Shown here in pieces: positions 31,464 to 38,235 of a stretch of DNA of 38,235 nt; the stretch's first letter is position 1; every line of letters starts with the position of its first letter. Below the pieces are notes generated by a model that saw only the letters and a list, made by a program, of their open reading frames with translations, searched no databases and was not told the DNA's origin. The DNA is from an uncultured Gammaproteobacteria bacterium (GTDB lineage Bacteria > Pseudomonadota > Gammaproteobacteria > Steroidobacterales > GCA-2729495). The translations under genes were made by a program, and so were the position numbers. The DNA lies in contig CAKZWQ010000010.1 of NCBI GenBank assembly GCA_937921935.1, positions 1-38,235 on the forward strand, written 5' to 3'.

Positions 31464-32507
31464 ATGCATCGGGCGCACCGTTCAGCGCTGGCCCTGATAG
31501 GCCTGGTCCTTTTCACGGCATCGCCGGCACAGGCGGCCGATGACGTTGACCTGGAGGCAGACTTCGCGCGTTTTCTGGACTGGTTTCCCGGGGAATACGA
31601 CAACCATGAGCAGGTCTGGCAGCAAGAACTGGACCAGGCAGAAAATCCCCACGAGCACCTGCATCATATTTTCGCGCCGGTATCGGCCCCGACGATGGGC
31701 GAACACACCTTCTTCGTCCAGCAATATCTCGATGGCGACCCGAAGAACATTTATCGCCAGCGGCTCTACAGCTTCTCCCTGGATGAGGCGGAGAGAGCTA
31801 TCCGGCTGGATATTTATAGCTTGCAGGATGAAGCGACGTATCGGGATGCCCACCTCCGCCCGGGGAGCCTGGACAGCCTGAGTTTTGCAGAGCTGATTGC
31901 CCGCCCTGGCTGCGAGGTCTACTGGACATTCCAGGAAGACCACTTCCGCGGCTATATGAAAGAGAAGAGCTGCGTGGTGATCTCCAGGCGCAGCGGCCAG
32001 GAAATCTTTATCACTGATGACCTGAAACTGACGCCCGAGGAAATCTGGATCCGCGACGAAGCCTTTGATATCAAGGGAGAACGTGTCTTCGGCAATCCGG
32101 ACGGCATTCATCATAAGAATCGCAAAGTGCGTTATTTCACCGGCTGGGGTGGCGTTAAGCAGGCCGGACCCACGGCAGACAAGGAAGATGACCAATGGCA
32201 CTTCATGCGCGGGATCATCATTCACAACGAAGGGGAGATTTATCCCATTCTTTCCGCAGCAGGCGAACCGAGCGGCTATTCCGTCCAGCTGGCTCGACTG
32301 ACGGAGCAAAGCACCGGCACCCAGGTACTCAAGCTGGGGTTGATTGAAGACGCGAGTGGCTACACCGTGGCGTATAGCTGGGCTAACCCCGGGGCGCAGC
32401 GTATTGGCATTAATTTGCGCTGGGCGCAGGTTGGCCTGACGCGCAAGAGTCTGCAGGGAGATTTCGGCTTCGACCCGGTAGTCGGTAGCCAGCCAGCAAG
32501 CGAATGA
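31464..32507 (+). CDS. CpeT/CpcT-family protein, exported
   Basis: 347 residues from the ATG at 31464; the frame to 31431 would overlap the peptidase and precede the signal with polar residues. The signal peptide is LALIGLVLFTASPAQA. The domain matches CpcT/CpeT: FARFLDWFPGEYDNHEQVWQ, then GEHTFFVQQYLDGDPKNIYR and QRLYSFSLDEAERAIRLDIY, with GCEVYWTFQEDHFRGYM later. In cyanobacteria CpcT attaches phycocyanobilin to phycobiliproteins. Nothing photosynthetic is present here, and the protein is exported, so it may bind a different linear tetrapyrrole or another ligand. The C-terminal third (HFMRGIIIHNEGEIYPILSA to the end) is additional to the core. It lies in one operon with the M13 peptidase. 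Confidence 0.85.
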   Translation: MHRAHRSALALIGLVLFTASPAQAADDVDLEADFARFLDWFPGEYDNHEQVWQQELDQAENPHEHLHHIFAPVSAPTMGEHTFFVQQYLDGDPKNIYRQRLYSFSLDEAERAIRLDIYSLQDEATYRDAHLRPGSLDSLSFAELIARPGCEVYWTFQEDHFRGYMKEKSCVVISRRSGQEIFITDDLKLTPEEIWIRDEAFDIKGERVFGNPDGIHHKNRKVRYFTGWGGVKQAGPTADKEDDQWHFMRGIIIHNEGEIYPILSAAGEPSGYSVQLARLTEQSTGTQVLKLGLIEDASGYTVAYSWANPGAQRIGINLRWAQVGLTRKSLQGDFGFDPVVGSQPASE

Positions 32508-32633
32508 TCAGGGAGTGGTGAAGACCGCCAACCATTAACCGACAAGTCCGCGCACTGTGATGATGGTAACGCTGCCATAGAGCATCAAAGCCGCCGTGTT
32601 CCGCCGGGCATGAACAGCAAAACCCACAGTGGA

Positions 32634-33470
32634 CTACGCATCGGGCTCCGCCAGACAGAACGCACTCACAGCCCCCGCCAGTTTGGTGGCATGCAATTCA
32701 AAGATGCCGCGACTCATACTCGAAAACTCTTCATAGGCGGAAAGACTCAGCATTTCTGCGGCAGCCCTCGTGGCTGCCTTCATTGAACCCTCGATATTCA
32801 GCACCAGGGCCGGCTGCTTGATCCGCGGCAGGCGATCTTCCGGTTGATAACTGAACATGGAATAAAAACCAAACCAGGCGTTATCCCCGGCTCGCAGTTC
32901 TTCCGTGAAATTGATGACGGCCCGATCCAGCGGCATACCGGCGGCGCGATTGTTCACCGTAAAACGCCAGCGCCGCCGCAGACATTCCAGATCTTCTCCG
33001 GACAGGGACCCACGACCCAGGCCTTGCAGCTGCTTGGATCGCTCATCTTCGTTCATCAGGGGATAGGTGATCATCACCAGCTTGGGCACGCGCTTGGGAC
33101 GCGCCAGGGCCAGCTCACCGGCCACCGCAGAGCCGGTATGAAAGCCGAGGGGGATATAACGACCGATGCCCTGCTCCTGCAGGGCATCTGCCACGGCGGC
33201 CGCATGCTGCTCCAGATCCACCGGCTCCGCCAAAGGCGCCGAGCCGCCATAGCCCATCAGGTCGGGCGTTATCACGGTGAAGCGGCGGGATAATTCGGCC
33301 GCAAAATGGTCGAAGTAGCGACCTGAATAAGGAATGGGATGCAAACAGACAACGGGCGGGTCATTGGCTTCGGGCGGCCCGGGCCAGAGCTGCAGATGCA
33401 TTTGCCCCAGCCGCGTGTCGGCATAGATGCGGCGTGGTTCCGCGCTGGCTGTCGGGTCTTTAGCTGCCAT
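32634..33470 (-). CDS. Alpha/beta hydrolase with His in the nucleophile position
   Basis: 278 residues, no signal. The fold is clear: PPVVCLHPIPYSGRYFDHFA (oxyanion HP), FTVITPDLMGYGGSAP, a helix, then the nucleophile elbow YIPLGFHTGSAVAGELALA. There the motif is G-F-H-T-G (109-113) rather than G-x-S-x-G, with His111 at the nucleophile position and a Thr next. A late His in GIFELHATKLAG sits where the catalytic His should. It may use Thr112, or be a lyase-like or non-hydrolytic member. Last gene of a four-gene minus-strand operon, eight bases after the VOC gene. The ribosome site is weak. Confidence 0.85.
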   Translation of the reverse strand: MAAKDPTASAEPRRIYADTRLGQMHLQLWPGPPEANDPPVVCLHPIPYSGRYFDHFAAELSRRFTVITPDLMGYGGSAPLAEPVDLEQHAAAVADALQEQGIGRYIPLGFHTGSAVAGELALARPKRVPKLVMITYPLMNEDERSKQLQGLGRGSLSGEDLECLRRRWRFTVNNRAAGMPLDRAVINFTEELRAGDNAWFGFYSMFSYQPEDRLPRIKQPALVLNIEGSMKAATRAAAEMLSLSAYEEFSSMSRGIFELHATKLAGAVSAFCLAEPDA

Positions 33471-33478
33471 AAGTCAGC

Positions 33479-33946
33479 TCAACCCGACAATCGCTGGTTA
33501 ACTTCAATGAAGAAACCATCGGGATCAAAAAAGCTGCTGGTGATCATGCGAATTTCTCCGCCGCCGGTTTTAGGCACACTATCTTCCCTGGGTTCGGCCA
33601 GTAACTGCACACCACTGGCCCGGACCCGCTCGAAGACGGCCCGGGCATCCTTGCTGGCCATCACAAAGGCGACGTCACCAATGGAGAGACGCTGCCGGTA
33701 AGGACCCGGGTCAGACTCCTCCGGATCCGTCACCTGCATCAGGCCCATCATGCCAATGCTTGGATCCTCAGCCTGCATGATGACCAGCCGGCACTGCGCC
33801 CCGGGACTCGCGATGGGCATGACCACGCCGCTAAGTTCCAGTTCATTGTCGTAGTAAACCTTAAGGCCAAGCGCATCCCGATAAAAAGCGACGGAGCGCT
33901 CAATATCCCTGACCACCAGGGTGGTCCTTCTGATTATTGTATCCAT
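33479..33946 (-). CDS. VOC (glyoxalase/dioxygenase fold) family protein
   Basis: 155 residues of two beta-alpha-beta-beta-beta modules: TTLVVRDIERSVAFYRDALGL opens the first, and IGDVAFVMASKDARAVFERVRASGVQLLAE the second. MITSSFFDPDGFFIEVNQRL closes it, where the Glu (about 149) is a typical metal ligand. VOC proteins include glyoxalases, extradiol dioxygenases and isomerases, so the reaction is open. The ATG is three bases after the stop of the MDR reductase (TAG, CAG, ATG). Third gene of the operon. Confidence 0.9.
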   Translation of the reverse strand: MDTIIRRTTLVVRDIERSVAFYRDALGLKVYYDNELELSGVVMPIASPGAQCRLVIMQAEDPSIGMMGLMQVTDPEESDPGPYRQRLSIGDVAFVMASKDARAVFERVRASGVQLLAEPREDSVPKTGGGEIRMITSSFFDPDGFFIEVNQRLSG

Positions 33947-33949
33947 CTG

Positions 33950-34972
33950 CTAAACCTCCCCTTCGTCGTGAACCCGCACAATCTGCTTGCCTGTATTGTC
34001 ACCGGTAAACAGACCCATGAGCGCCTGGGGCAATTTATCAAAGCCGTCCACGATATGTTGTACGGGTCGCAACTCACCGCGGCGAATCCAGTCCGCCATG
34101 GTCGCTTCCGCGGCAGCGAAGCCGGCCTCATGGTTATACACATAGAAACCCCGCATGCTGGCGTCATGGCGCCGCAATCGCGTGTAGTTGGCCGGACCGC
34201 TGACCTGCGCCTGGTTGTACTCGGAGATCGAACCGCACAACACAATACGCGCACCAAAGGCCAAATTTTCCAGGGCAGCTTCCAGCACTTGGCCACCGAC
34301 ATTGTCGAAATACAGATCAAACCCGTCGGGACAATGCTCGCGCATCCGGGCAGCCAGATGCCCCTGCCGGTAGTCGATACTGGTATGACAGCCCAGCTCG
34401 GCCAGCAAAGCACATTTTTCCGGGCCACCGGCAATACCCACAACCGGCTCGCAGCCGAGAATTCTGGCGATCTGCACGACCAGGTGCCCGACTCCACCGG
34501 CCGCGCCCGACACCAGCACGGGCCGACCCGGCGAGGGTTCGCCGACAGTGACGAAGCCACAATAGGCCGAGAAGCCCGTCATACCCAGGGCGCCGAGGGC
34601 CAGGTGCGGCGGCAAATCGTCCGCCTGAAATTTGTAGAAACGATCCTCGGGGGGTGCTGTGGTCACGCAATACTTCTGCCAGCCCATCTGGCCATGCACG
34701 ACGTCGCCCGGTTCGTAGTCAGGGTGTCGGGAAATCAACACCCGGCCGACACCGCGTCCGTGCAGCATGTCACCGATCGCCAGGGGCGGACGCTGGGCGA
34801 TGGACTCACCCGACATGTACATGGCCATCACGGGCGCGACGGACAGGTACAAAACCTGGATAAGCATTTGCCCTTCGCCCGGCCGGGCCAGGGGCTGCTC
34901 GCGCAGGGCAAAATCCTCGCGCACCGGGGCGCCCCTGGGTCGGGCAGCCACCGTCCACTGCTGATTGTTCAT
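33950..34972 (-). CDS. Zinc-free NADP-dependent MDR oxidoreductase (CurA/PTGR-like)
   Basis: 340 residues, cytoplasmic. The N-terminal catalytic domain (FALREQPLARPGEGQMLIQV, then YLSVAPVMAMYM) and the Rossmann core (PVLVSGAAGGVGHLVVQIARILG) with GVGxxxxQ are typical of the leukotriene B4 / prostaglandin / curcumin reductase branch. There is no zinc-binding Cys or His set. Such enzymes reduce alpha,beta-unsaturated carbonyls with NADPH. DNVGGQVLEAALENLAFGAR and GSISEYNQ are further markers. Second gene of the operon, 13 bases after the VOC gene stop. With two VOC proteins and a hydrolase it suggests breakdown of an unsaturated, possibly aromatic, compound; this is inference. Confidence 0.92.
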   Translation of the reverse strand: MNNQQWTVAARPRGAPVREDFALREQPLARPGEGQMLIQVLYLSVAPVMAMYMSGESIAQRPPLAIGDMLHGRGVGRVLISRHPDYEPGDVVHGQMGWQKYCVTTAPPEDRFYKFQADDLPPHLALGALGMTGFSAYCGFVTVGEPSPGRPVLVSGAAGGVGHLVVQIARILGCEPVVGIAGGPEKCALLAELGCHTSIDYRQGHLAARMREHCPDGFDLYFDNVGGQVLEAALENLAFGARIVLCGSISEYNQAQVSGPANYTRLRRHDASMRGFYVYNHEAGFAAAEATMADWIRRGELRPVQHIVDGFDKLPQALMGLFTGDNTGKQIVRVHDEGEV

Positions 34973-34985
34973 GGGTAGGCCGGCA

Positions 34986-35450
34986 TCAGGCTGCCTGGGT
35001 AATGGTGTAGATCACGACGAGATGGCCATCGTGGTCTACGAAACCAAGCTCACGACCGGTGCGACCGTCCTGAGTTTGCAGCAACTCTTCGGGATGCAGC
35101 AGCAGACCTTCAAGCTGCACGGCTGCTGCCACCTCATCGAAGGCATCCACGTTCAGCACCAGGGCATGCCGCTGCGGCAAAGGCACCGGCGCCAGCTCAA
35201 CCCCCGCCACTTCCGTCAGCGCCAGGCTCCGTGGCTGTTCGATGTTGGCACTGAGCACCGCGAACCGAAGCTGCGCGTCGCGGGGAATCTGGAACACCGT
35301 ATAGTCATAGCCGGCCGGCGTGGAGTCCTTCATGAAGTCGAGGCGAAAGCCGAGAATATCGCGGTAGAGCTTCAGGGCACGCTCCATATCCGCCACCACC
35401 AGGTTGGGCCGCTGCAGGCGCAGGCCGGTCTCGTTTTCAGGTGGGTTCAT
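34986..35450 (-). CDS. VOC family protein, first gene of the operon
   Basis: 154 residues with two VOC modules: RPNLVVADMERALKLYRDIL then GFRLDFMKD, and HALVLNVDAFDEVAAAVQLEGL with a closing ELGFVDHDGHLVVIYTI. The late Glu of many VOC metal sites is replaced here by Val-Ile (VVIYTI). It is not a duplicate of the VOC protein at 33479-33946. GGAATAAGCA lies before the ATG. The MFS gene starts 105 bases away in the other direction, and the shared region likely holds a divergent promoter. Confidence 0.88.
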   Translation of the reverse strand: MNPPENETGLRLQRPNLVVADMERALKLYRDILGFRLDFMKDSTPAGYDYTVFQIPRDAQLRFAVLSANIEQPRSLALTEVAGVELAPVPLPQRHALVLNVDAFDEVAAAVQLEGLLLHPEELLQTQDGRTGRELGFVDHDGHLVVIYTITQAA

Positions 35451-35555
35451 TGCTTATTCCCTTCTCAGGCGAGCCGGGATGGTAGCACCGGCACAAGCTT
35501 CTTTTCGGGCTGGCCATGACAAGTGCTGCCCAGTCTGCGACTCTATGCCGCCTGC

Positions 35556-36920
35556 ATGACCGATTCATCGACTGAAGCCCACCGCTATCCCAACCCACGC
35601 TACGCGTGGTACGTGGTGGTGTTGCTGACCCTTGCCTACATACTGTCGTACCTGGATCGCCAGGTACTGTCGCTACTGACGGAACTGGTCAAGGCAGACC
35701 TGGGGCTGAGCGATACTCAGATGGGGCTGCTGCTGGGCCCTTTCTTTGCCCTGTTCTATGCCTGCATGGGCATTCCCCTGGGGTGGATGGCCGACCGCTA
35801 CAACCGGCGCACGATTATTGGCGTAGGCGTCGCCCTTTGGTGCGCGGCGACAGCCGCCGCGGGCCTGGCCAAAAATTTCGGCCAGCTGGCTGTGACACGA
35901 TTTGCGGTGGGCATTGGCGAAGCGGCCCTGGGGCCCAGCGCCCTGTCCCTGATCACCGACTACTTTGCGCCCGGCAAACGCGGCAGGGCCATCGCTTTCT
36001 ATACGGGCGCTGTCTCCATCGGCTCCGGCATTGCCTATCTGTTGGGCGGCCAGATTATTCAGTGGGCAACAAGGCAGCCGGAACTCATCTGGCCGATCAT
36101 CGGCGAGGTCAAGCCCTGGCAGGTGGTATTCCTGGTTGTCGGTCTGCCTGGGCTGGTCATCTCCGCGCTGATGTTCACGGTACGCGAACCCGAAAGAACC
36201 GGCACCGCAGTAACTTCGGAAATGGGCAGCAAGCGGGTTGGCTTCGTCACCGCCTTTCGCTACCTGCTGCGCCGTATAAAAAGTTTCGGCGGTATTTTCG
36301 GCTGCATGTCGGTCATCACCGTACTAGCCTACACGCACTTCTGGCTGCCACCTTACTTCCAGCGAACCTGGGGCTGGGACGTGCCGACCTTCGCCCTGTA
36401 CAACGGCATCGGTTTACTGATCGTAGGCCCGATATCAGTAAATTTCGGTGGCTGGCTGTCCGACTGGCTGCGTAACCGGGGTAAAGAAGATGGCCCCGTC
36501 ATCGTTCTGCTCATCGGCATGTTCATCATGGTACCCACCGGCATTGCATTCCCGCTGATGCCAAGCGCCATATCGAGTTTCGCCGTGTATCTGTTTACGA
36601 TCGTGGGCGCAGCCATGGCCACGGCAGCCGCGCCCGCAGCCATTGTCACCATCGCACCCGGGCAAATTCGCAGTCAGACCATCGCGCTCTTCTATCTGAC
36701 CATCAGCCTGATCGGCGCCGGCCTTGGCCCACCGGCCGTGGCATTTTTTACTGACACCATTTTCGGCGACGAAAAGGCGATCCGGTATTCCATGTCCCTG
36801 GTCCCGGTTATCTTCGGCACCCTGGGTCTGGTCCCTGCCTGGTTCGTTCGACGGGCCTTTCGCGAGCAGGTGGCCGAACGCGCGGCGGTGGAGCAAGCCC
36901 AGGCGACCGGGGCAGTCTAG
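35556..36920 (+). CDS. MFS transporter (spinster-like, 12 TM)
   Basis: 454 residues from the ATG at 35556; an earlier GTG at 35523 is in frame, and neither has a good ribosome site. The first TM starts at about 20 (YVVVLLTLAYILSYLDRQVL), with the Asp-Arg typical of the spinster/hexuronate branch. GWMADRYNRRTIIGVG is the conserved loop 2-3 motif. Twelve hydrophobic segments follow, with loops of PGKRGRAIAF and GSKRVGFVTAFRYLLRRIKS. It imports or exports a small organic acid or lipid. Divergent from the VOC operon, which suggests uptake of that operon's substrate. The last four bases overlap the convergent coiled-coil gene. Confidence 0.9.
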   Translation: MTDSSTEAHRYPNPRYAWYVVVLLTLAYILSYLDRQVLSLLTELVKADLGLSDTQMGLLLGPFFALFYACMGIPLGWMADRYNRRTIIGVGVALWCAATAAAGLAKNFGQLAVTRFAVGIGEAALGPSALSLITDYFAPGKRGRAIAFYTGAVSIGSGIAYLLGGQIIQWATRQPELIWPIIGEVKPWQVVFLVVGLPGLVISALMFTVREPERTGTAVTSEMGSKRVGFVTAFRYLLRRIKSFGGIFGCMSVITVLAYTHFWLPPYFQRTWGWDVPTFALYNGIGLLIVGPISVNFGGWLSDWLRNRGKEDGPVIVLLIGMFIMVPTGIAFPLMPSAISSFAVYLFTIVGAAMATAAAPAAIVTIAPGQIRSQTIALFYLTISLIGAGLGPPAVAFFTDTIFGDEKAIRYSMSLVPVIFGTLGLVPAWFVRRAFREQVAERAAVEQAQATGAV

Positions 36921-37534
36921 CGCCCCGCCAGGGCGCGAAATGCCCTGCGGATATCATCCACAGCCGCACCCATATGCTCCTCGAAGGCCTGCAAGCGGTC
37001 AGCGCCCACCTCACCCGCATCCTTGAGATCCTCGCGAGTCTTGGCAATTTTTTCCCGCAGTTCCGCACGGCCGGCAGCCAGCGCATCCCGGGCTTCCGCC
37101 CGGCCCAGGGCGAACTGCAGCTCGGCGGCTTCCAGCTCCGCCCGCAGATGTTCACTGCCCAGAACAAAACGCTCTAATTCAGCCCTGGCTGTCCCGGCCA
37201 GTTCATGGCCGACCCGGTCAATATTCGCCTCGGCCTTATCCAGCTGCCGCAGGAGTTTGCCGCGCTGTGCCTGGTAGGCATCCCGTGATTCCGCCCGGCC
37301 CAGGGCCAGCTGAACTCGCAGTTCCTGCAAGTCACCTCTCAGTTCCTCGGCCTTTGGCTTGAGCTGGTGCTCCAGCGCTTCGGCTGACTCCACCAGTGCC
37401 TCAGCAGCACCTTCCAGACGCTGCATGGCTTCGTCACTGGTGGCCTCCAGCTGAGCTTCAAGGGCATTCAGGTGGTTCGCTACGCGTTCCCGATGAGCGT
37501 GCACCTGGAACCGAATATCTTCTAACAGCGACAT
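36917..37534 (-). CDS. Alanine/glutamate-rich coiled-coil protein with internal duplication
   Basis: 205 residues, no signal or membrane segment, almost wholly helical heptads. Two related units are visible: LQELRVQLALGRAESRDAYQ (near 70-90) and AAELQFALGRAEARDALAAG (near 135-155), both followed by a basic helix with R-E/L-K and leading to KAEANIDRV or TREDLKDAG. It resembles apolipoprotein-like or phasin-like amphipathic proteins that coat lipid or polymer surfaces; this is inference. AGGAG lies seven bases before the ATG. Its 3' end overlaps the MFS gene by four bases on the other strand. The cytochrome c gene is 44 bases upstream on the same strand. Confidence 0.8.
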   Translation of the reverse strand: MSLLEDIRFQVHAHRERVANHLNALEAQLEATSDEAMQRLEGAAEALVESAEALEHQLKPKAEELRGDLQELRVQLALGRAESRDAYQAQRGKLLRQLDKAEANIDRVGHELAGTARAELERFVLGSEHLRAELEAAELQFALGRAEARDALAAGRAELREKIAKTREDLKDAGEVGADRLQAFEEHMGAAVDDIRRAFRALAGR

Positions 37535-37578
37535 AGCTTTGCTCCTTTTTTTTTCTGACGGCGCTACCTGTCTGGCCC

Positions 37579-37983
37579 CTAAGTTTGCAAGGAGCGGATA
37601 TAGGCGATCAGTTTGTCGACAATGGTGCGCACTGCTGCCTCGGCTTCCATGTCTGCGCCTTCATCCACCCAGAACTCATAACCCCAGACAGGCATGGTGC
37701 GAGTACCGTGGGCAATGACGCTGGCCCGCCCGTCGATAATCTCGCGCATCTGTGCCTGGTTGAAGCGATCACCGTAGCGTCGGGACAGGCCGGTGAGGTT
37801 GGGCACCATCACCTCCAGTTGCGAACCAACAGGTCCGTCACCATTGCCCGTGGGGCCATGGCAACTGGCGCAAAAGCGCATATATAACTGGCGCCCGGAT
37901 TCGTCAGCCAGGCTCTGCGCACTGGCGTGCGGGACCAAGCTGATGTTCAGCAGCAACCCGGCAATGACAAAGCCCCGCAACAT
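37579..37983 (-). CDS. Periplasmic c-type cytochrome (mono-haem)
   Basis: 134 residues. I use the ATG at 37983, with AAGGAG seven bases upstream; a TTG two codons earlier would lie too close to it. Signal: [20 protein letters not shown], then SAQ. The haem site is CASCH at 38-42 ([16 protein letters not shown]). Met97 in [12 protein letters not shown] is the expected sixth ligand. [25 protein letters not shown] is the usual class I loop. It should carry electrons in the periplasm; no oxidase or dehydrogenase gene is adjacent. The coiled-coil gene follows on the same strand. Confidence 0.92.
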   Translation of the reverse strand: MLRGFVIAGLLLNISLVPHASAQSLADESGRQLYMRFCASCHGPTGNGDGPVGSQLEVMVPNLTGLSRRYGDRFNQAQMREIIDGRASVIAHGTRTMPVWGYEFWVDEGADMEAEAAVRTIVDKLIAYIRSLQT

Positions 37984-38004
37984 CGACAATCTCCTTAAAA
38001 CAGG

Positions 38005-38235
38005 TCATACAGATCCTACCACCACGGCCGGGAGACAGTTCAGACCCGGATTAGACCTTGCAGCGGGCTTGCCCGGAAAAACACGGGTCTGCAGAGCCCG
38101 CGCGCCGCGCACGGCCTGAAACTCGGCCAGGATCCGGGCCGAGGGCGGCAGATCGCCCACCGCTGCGGGCGCTGACGACGGGCTGTGGAGCTGGCCCGGC
38201 AACCAAGCCCGGGCATCTGCCCCGATAGTAGCGAG
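38005..38235 (-). CDS. Possible 3' end of a gene running off the window
   Basis: A frame open from the window edge to a TGA at 38007-38005, about 76 residues: LATIGADARAWLPGQLHS, PPSARILAEFQAVRGARALQ, TRVFPGKPAARSNPGLN. Third positions are GC-rich, as in neighbouring genes. If real it is the C-terminal part of a protein whose start lies beyond 38235. No motif is recognisable, and other frames are also fairly open here, so the call is weak. Confidence 0.3.
   Translation of the reverse strand, partial: LATIGADARAWLPGQLHSPSSAPAAVGDLPPSARILAEFQAVRGARALQTRVFPGKPAARSNPGLNCLPAVVVGSV

Noticed and set aside
30476..31603. A 375-codon minus-strand frame across the M13 peptidase and CpeT-like genes
   Set aside because: It covers the HEFSH region on the opposite strand and spans a gene boundary. 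No motif or ribosome site.
33968..34978. A 336-codon plus-strand frame antisense to the MDR reductase
   Set aside because: It mirrors the reductase almost exactly in length, a common effect of codon bias; the product has no fold signature.
1..38235. CRISPR arrays, tRNA or rRNA genes, and transposase genes
   Set aside because: I looked for regularly spaced direct repeats, tRNA-like arms and recombinase motifs and saw none.

Overview
The window looks like chromosomal DNA of a GC-rich, free-living, probably marine or sediment gammaproteobacterium. Gram-negative features are numerous: lipoproteins, Tat substrates, periplasmic c-type cytochromes and an Mla/MCE lipid transporter. The set of a tandem-domain polyphosphate:AMP phosphotransferase, M13 and M28 peptidases, IorB-type dehydrogenase and CpeT-like protein would fit Woeseiales-like lineages. 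That placement is inference; no rRNA or tRNA is present to fix it. There is no phage, transposase gene or CRISPR array.

Layout. 1-3062 is an accessory-looking zone. It holds a two-gene unit (a 53-residue Cys/His-rich lipoprotein and an AhpD-like protein), a secreted unknown, and a membrane-anchored chelatase-like protein. The chelatase gene lies between two inverted copies of a roughly 115-nt dispersed repeat; further copies of the repeat's palindromic end occur at 1-17 and 541-570. 3063-7612 is a coupled pair: a beta-propeller/di-heme cytochrome c lipoprotein and a secreted M28-type peptidase whose usual Glu-Glu active-site pair reads His-His. 7775-16630 is mainly oxidative metabolism: a PNPOx-like flavoprotein, an orphan IorB-like molybdopterin dehydrogenase with DUF3429, a GST, then Tat amidohydrolase, cytochrome c, Fe(II)/2-oxoglutarate dioxygenase and LysR regulator.

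16745-22235 holds a small six-cysteine secreted protein, a serine hydrolase preceded by a dead parA remnant, an ECF sigma/anti-sigma pair and pap. Between anti-sigma and pap, on the minus strand, is a strongly structured stretch with three C-tracts in predicted loops and an intrinsic terminator: a candidate small RNA. 22247-26808 is a minus-strand MlaE-MlaF-MlaD-PqiC-like operon followed by a ZnuA-like lipoprotein whose Shine-Dalgarno sequence is buried in a hairpin. 27052-32507 has two small secreted proteins, an exported chelatase-like protein with an MDHS metal-binding tail, an M13 metallopeptidase and a CpeT/CpcT-family protein. 32634-35450 is a tight four-gene operon (VOC, zinc-free MDR reductase, VOC, alpha/beta hydrolase) divergent from an MFS transporter. 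The end carries a coiled-coil protein, another cytochrome c and a possible partial gene.

The clearest working units are the lipid transporter, the amidohydrolase-cytochrome-dioxygenase cluster, the VOC/MDR/hydrolase operon with its divergent MFS, and the sigma/anti-sigma pair. The most unexpected items are the inverted repeat around the first chelatase, the candidate C-loop RNA, the hidden 53-aa lipoprotein gene and the second, exported chelatase-like protein.
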